From an uncultured Clostridia bacterium (GTDB taxonomy: Bacteria > Bacillota > Clostridia > Oscillospirales > Acutalibacteraceae), in assembly GCA_937915775.1 (NCBI GenBank), contig CALGGQ010000372.1, positions 1 through 5,942 of the forward strand: a stretch of 5,942 nucleotides of DNA, read 5' to 3'. Position 1 is the first letter of the stretch; every line of letters begins with the position of its first letter. Below are positions 4,989 to 5,942 of this stretch, in pieces. The notes under the pieces were generated by a model. That model ran no database searches and had not been told where the DNA came from. It was given only the letters and a program-made list of their open reading frames with translations. Both the position numbers and the translations under genes were made by a program.

Positions 4989-5942
4989 ACTCGGCAGCTG
5001 CTTCAGGGGCAGCGTCTGTTTCTGCATCATCCGCAAGCGTACCGGCAGCCGCTCTGCGCTCGGCAAGGGCAGCCGTGATGCGATCCTTCTTTTCGCCGAC
5101 CATATCGTAGAACAGAATCGGCACGAACTGGAACACCACAAAGATAGCCGGAATGATGGTGTATATTGCCAAAAACTTATTGAGCGTGTCGTTTGACTGC
5201 GTCGCATACGCGATATTCTGGCTCGTGGAGAACTGATAGCCCGACCAGGTGTAAACCAGCGTCGGCGCCAGCCACTTCGTCAGCGCGGATGCAATCTTGG
5301 AAAACAGACCGTAGCCGGCATACGCCAGACCCTCCTGGCGCTTGCCCGTCTTGTATTCCATTTCATCCACGCAGTCCGCAATCATAATGTTCGGAGTAAC
5401 GTTGGTGTTACCGTGCTGAATACCGCAGAAGAAGTTGAGAATTAAGAACGGTACAATCAGCGTGCTGTTAAAGCCGATGCCTCTGGAGACCAGATACAGA
5501 ATCGCCAGTGTGGAAGCACCGTAGCAGCAGAAGATGATAAACGTCTTTTTGGTCGAGAACTTCTTGAGTGCAAAATTGACGAGCAGCGTACCGACTGCCG
5601 TGCCAATACCCATCGGCAGCATCAGCGCGAGCTTTAAGCCCTTGGAGCCGAGCAGATAAACCGCTATGTACAGCGATACGGTGCCGTATACGCCGCGGCC
5701 GAAGCCGCAGAGCTTCGTGAGCGATACCATCAGCAGGTTCTTATTTGTGAACACAAGCTTGATGGATTCAATCAGCGAAACCTTTTCCGTGGTGTAGGGC
5801 ACACGTTCCTGATTGTTGGCGAAGAAAATCATCACGAAAATCATCATACCGAGCGCGCAGACCGCGGTGGAGATAATCAGGTCGATACCCTGTCCCTCTG
5901 CGTTCTTATACTGCTGCTGACCCATCACTGCTTTCATAATGA
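4987..5942 (-). CDS. GPH-family (MFS) sugar:cation symporter, N-terminally truncated by window edge
   Basis: This is a cytoplasmic-membrane carrier of the glycoside-pentoside-hexuronide:cation symporter type, which takes up sugars or glycosides with H+ or Na+. The frame is open to the window edge (codons for Ile then Met at the boundary), so the Met at 5937 is probably internal. About 318 residues remain of a usual 450-500, missing roughly the first five helices. Numbering from that Met, hydrophobic helices are seen near 19-40, 67-96, 102-125, 131-151, 159-175, 204-230 and 256-278. The loop DCVDEMEYKTGKRQEGLAYA (188-207) matches the family's conserved D-x-x-E-x-x-TGKR-x-EG loop, the best evidence for the call. 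Gly/Asn-rich HGNTNVTPNIMIAD precedes it. The tail after helix 12 (about 281-316) is cytoplasmic, first basic, then Ala/Asp/Glu-rich. The substrate cannot be told. The anchored-protein gene follows after 12 bp. Confidence 0.88.
   Translation of the reverse strand, partial: IMKAVMGQQQYKNAEGQGIDLIISTAVCALGMMIFVMIFFANNQERVPYTTEKVSLIESIKLVFTNKNLLMVSLTKLCGFGRGVYGTVSLYIAVYLLGSKGLKLALMLPMGIGTAVGTLLVNFALKKFSTKKTFIIFCCYGASTLAILYLVSRGIGFNSTLIVPFLILNFFCGIQHGNTNVTPNIMIADCVDEMEYKTGKRQEGLAYAGYGLFSKIASALTKWLAPTLVYTWSGYQFSTSQNIAYATQSNDTLNKFLAIYTIIPAIFVVFQFVPILFYDMVGEKKDRITAALAERRAAAGTLADDAETDAAPEAAAE

Noticed and set aside
1..5942. CRISPR arrays, tRNA/rRNA genes, insertion sequences, attachment sites
   Set aside because: No spaced direct repeats, no transposase-like frames, no terminal inverted repeats and no tRNA-like cloverleaf were noticed on reading both strands.

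Overview
The window looks like chromosomal DNA from a member of the Clostridia, plausibly an uncultured gut Oscillospiraceae/Ruminococcaceae-type organism. The clues are strong AGGAGG ribosome sites, short intergenic gaps, compact hairpin terminators with T-runs, roughly 50% GC, and the gene types: clostridial glycogen synthase, a BlaI/M56 pair and a GPH-type sugar symporter. This assignment is inferred from style and protein families, not from any marker gene.

Layout: (1) 1-1041, plus strand: the 3' three-quarters of a glycogen synthase (glgA), cut by the window edge and closed by a hairpin terminator (1062-1097). (2) 1107-3828, plus strand: a two-gene regulatory operon. A TTGACA promoter carries two related palindromic operators (1118-1135 and 1144-1161). 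It is followed by a BlaI/MecI-family repressor (1176-1538) and, with a TGATG overlap, an M56 (BlaR1/MecR1-type) membrane metallopeptidase. The M56 protein keeps the protease motifs HERYH and CDE but has no penicillin-binding sensor domain. Instead, its last membrane segment ends in a lipobox-like LTAC and is followed by a large, unfamiliar extracytoplasmic region. The reading frame is broken by an apparent 1-nt deletion near 3562-3568, so the last domain (to 3828) is out of frame. (3) 3838-3868: a hairpin with flanking A7 and T7 tracts serving both convergent transcription units. (4) 3880-5942, minus strand: a GPH/MFS sugar:cation symporter (C-terminal part, cut by the window edge), followed 12 bp later by an unrecognised single-pass membrane-anchored protein with a large extracytoplasmic domain.

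How they work together: in BlaI/M56 systems an outside signal activates the membrane protease, the repressor is inactivated and the operon is derepressed. Here the signal is unknown, and the sensor is unlike that of beta-lactam systems. The symporter and the anchored protein are probably co-transcribed, but no shared function can be read from sequence. Nothing in the window links the regulatory pair to the flanking carbohydrate genes except proximity. Most of the window is ordinary; the M56 protein with its lipoprotein-like sensor and frameshift is the part worth a second look.
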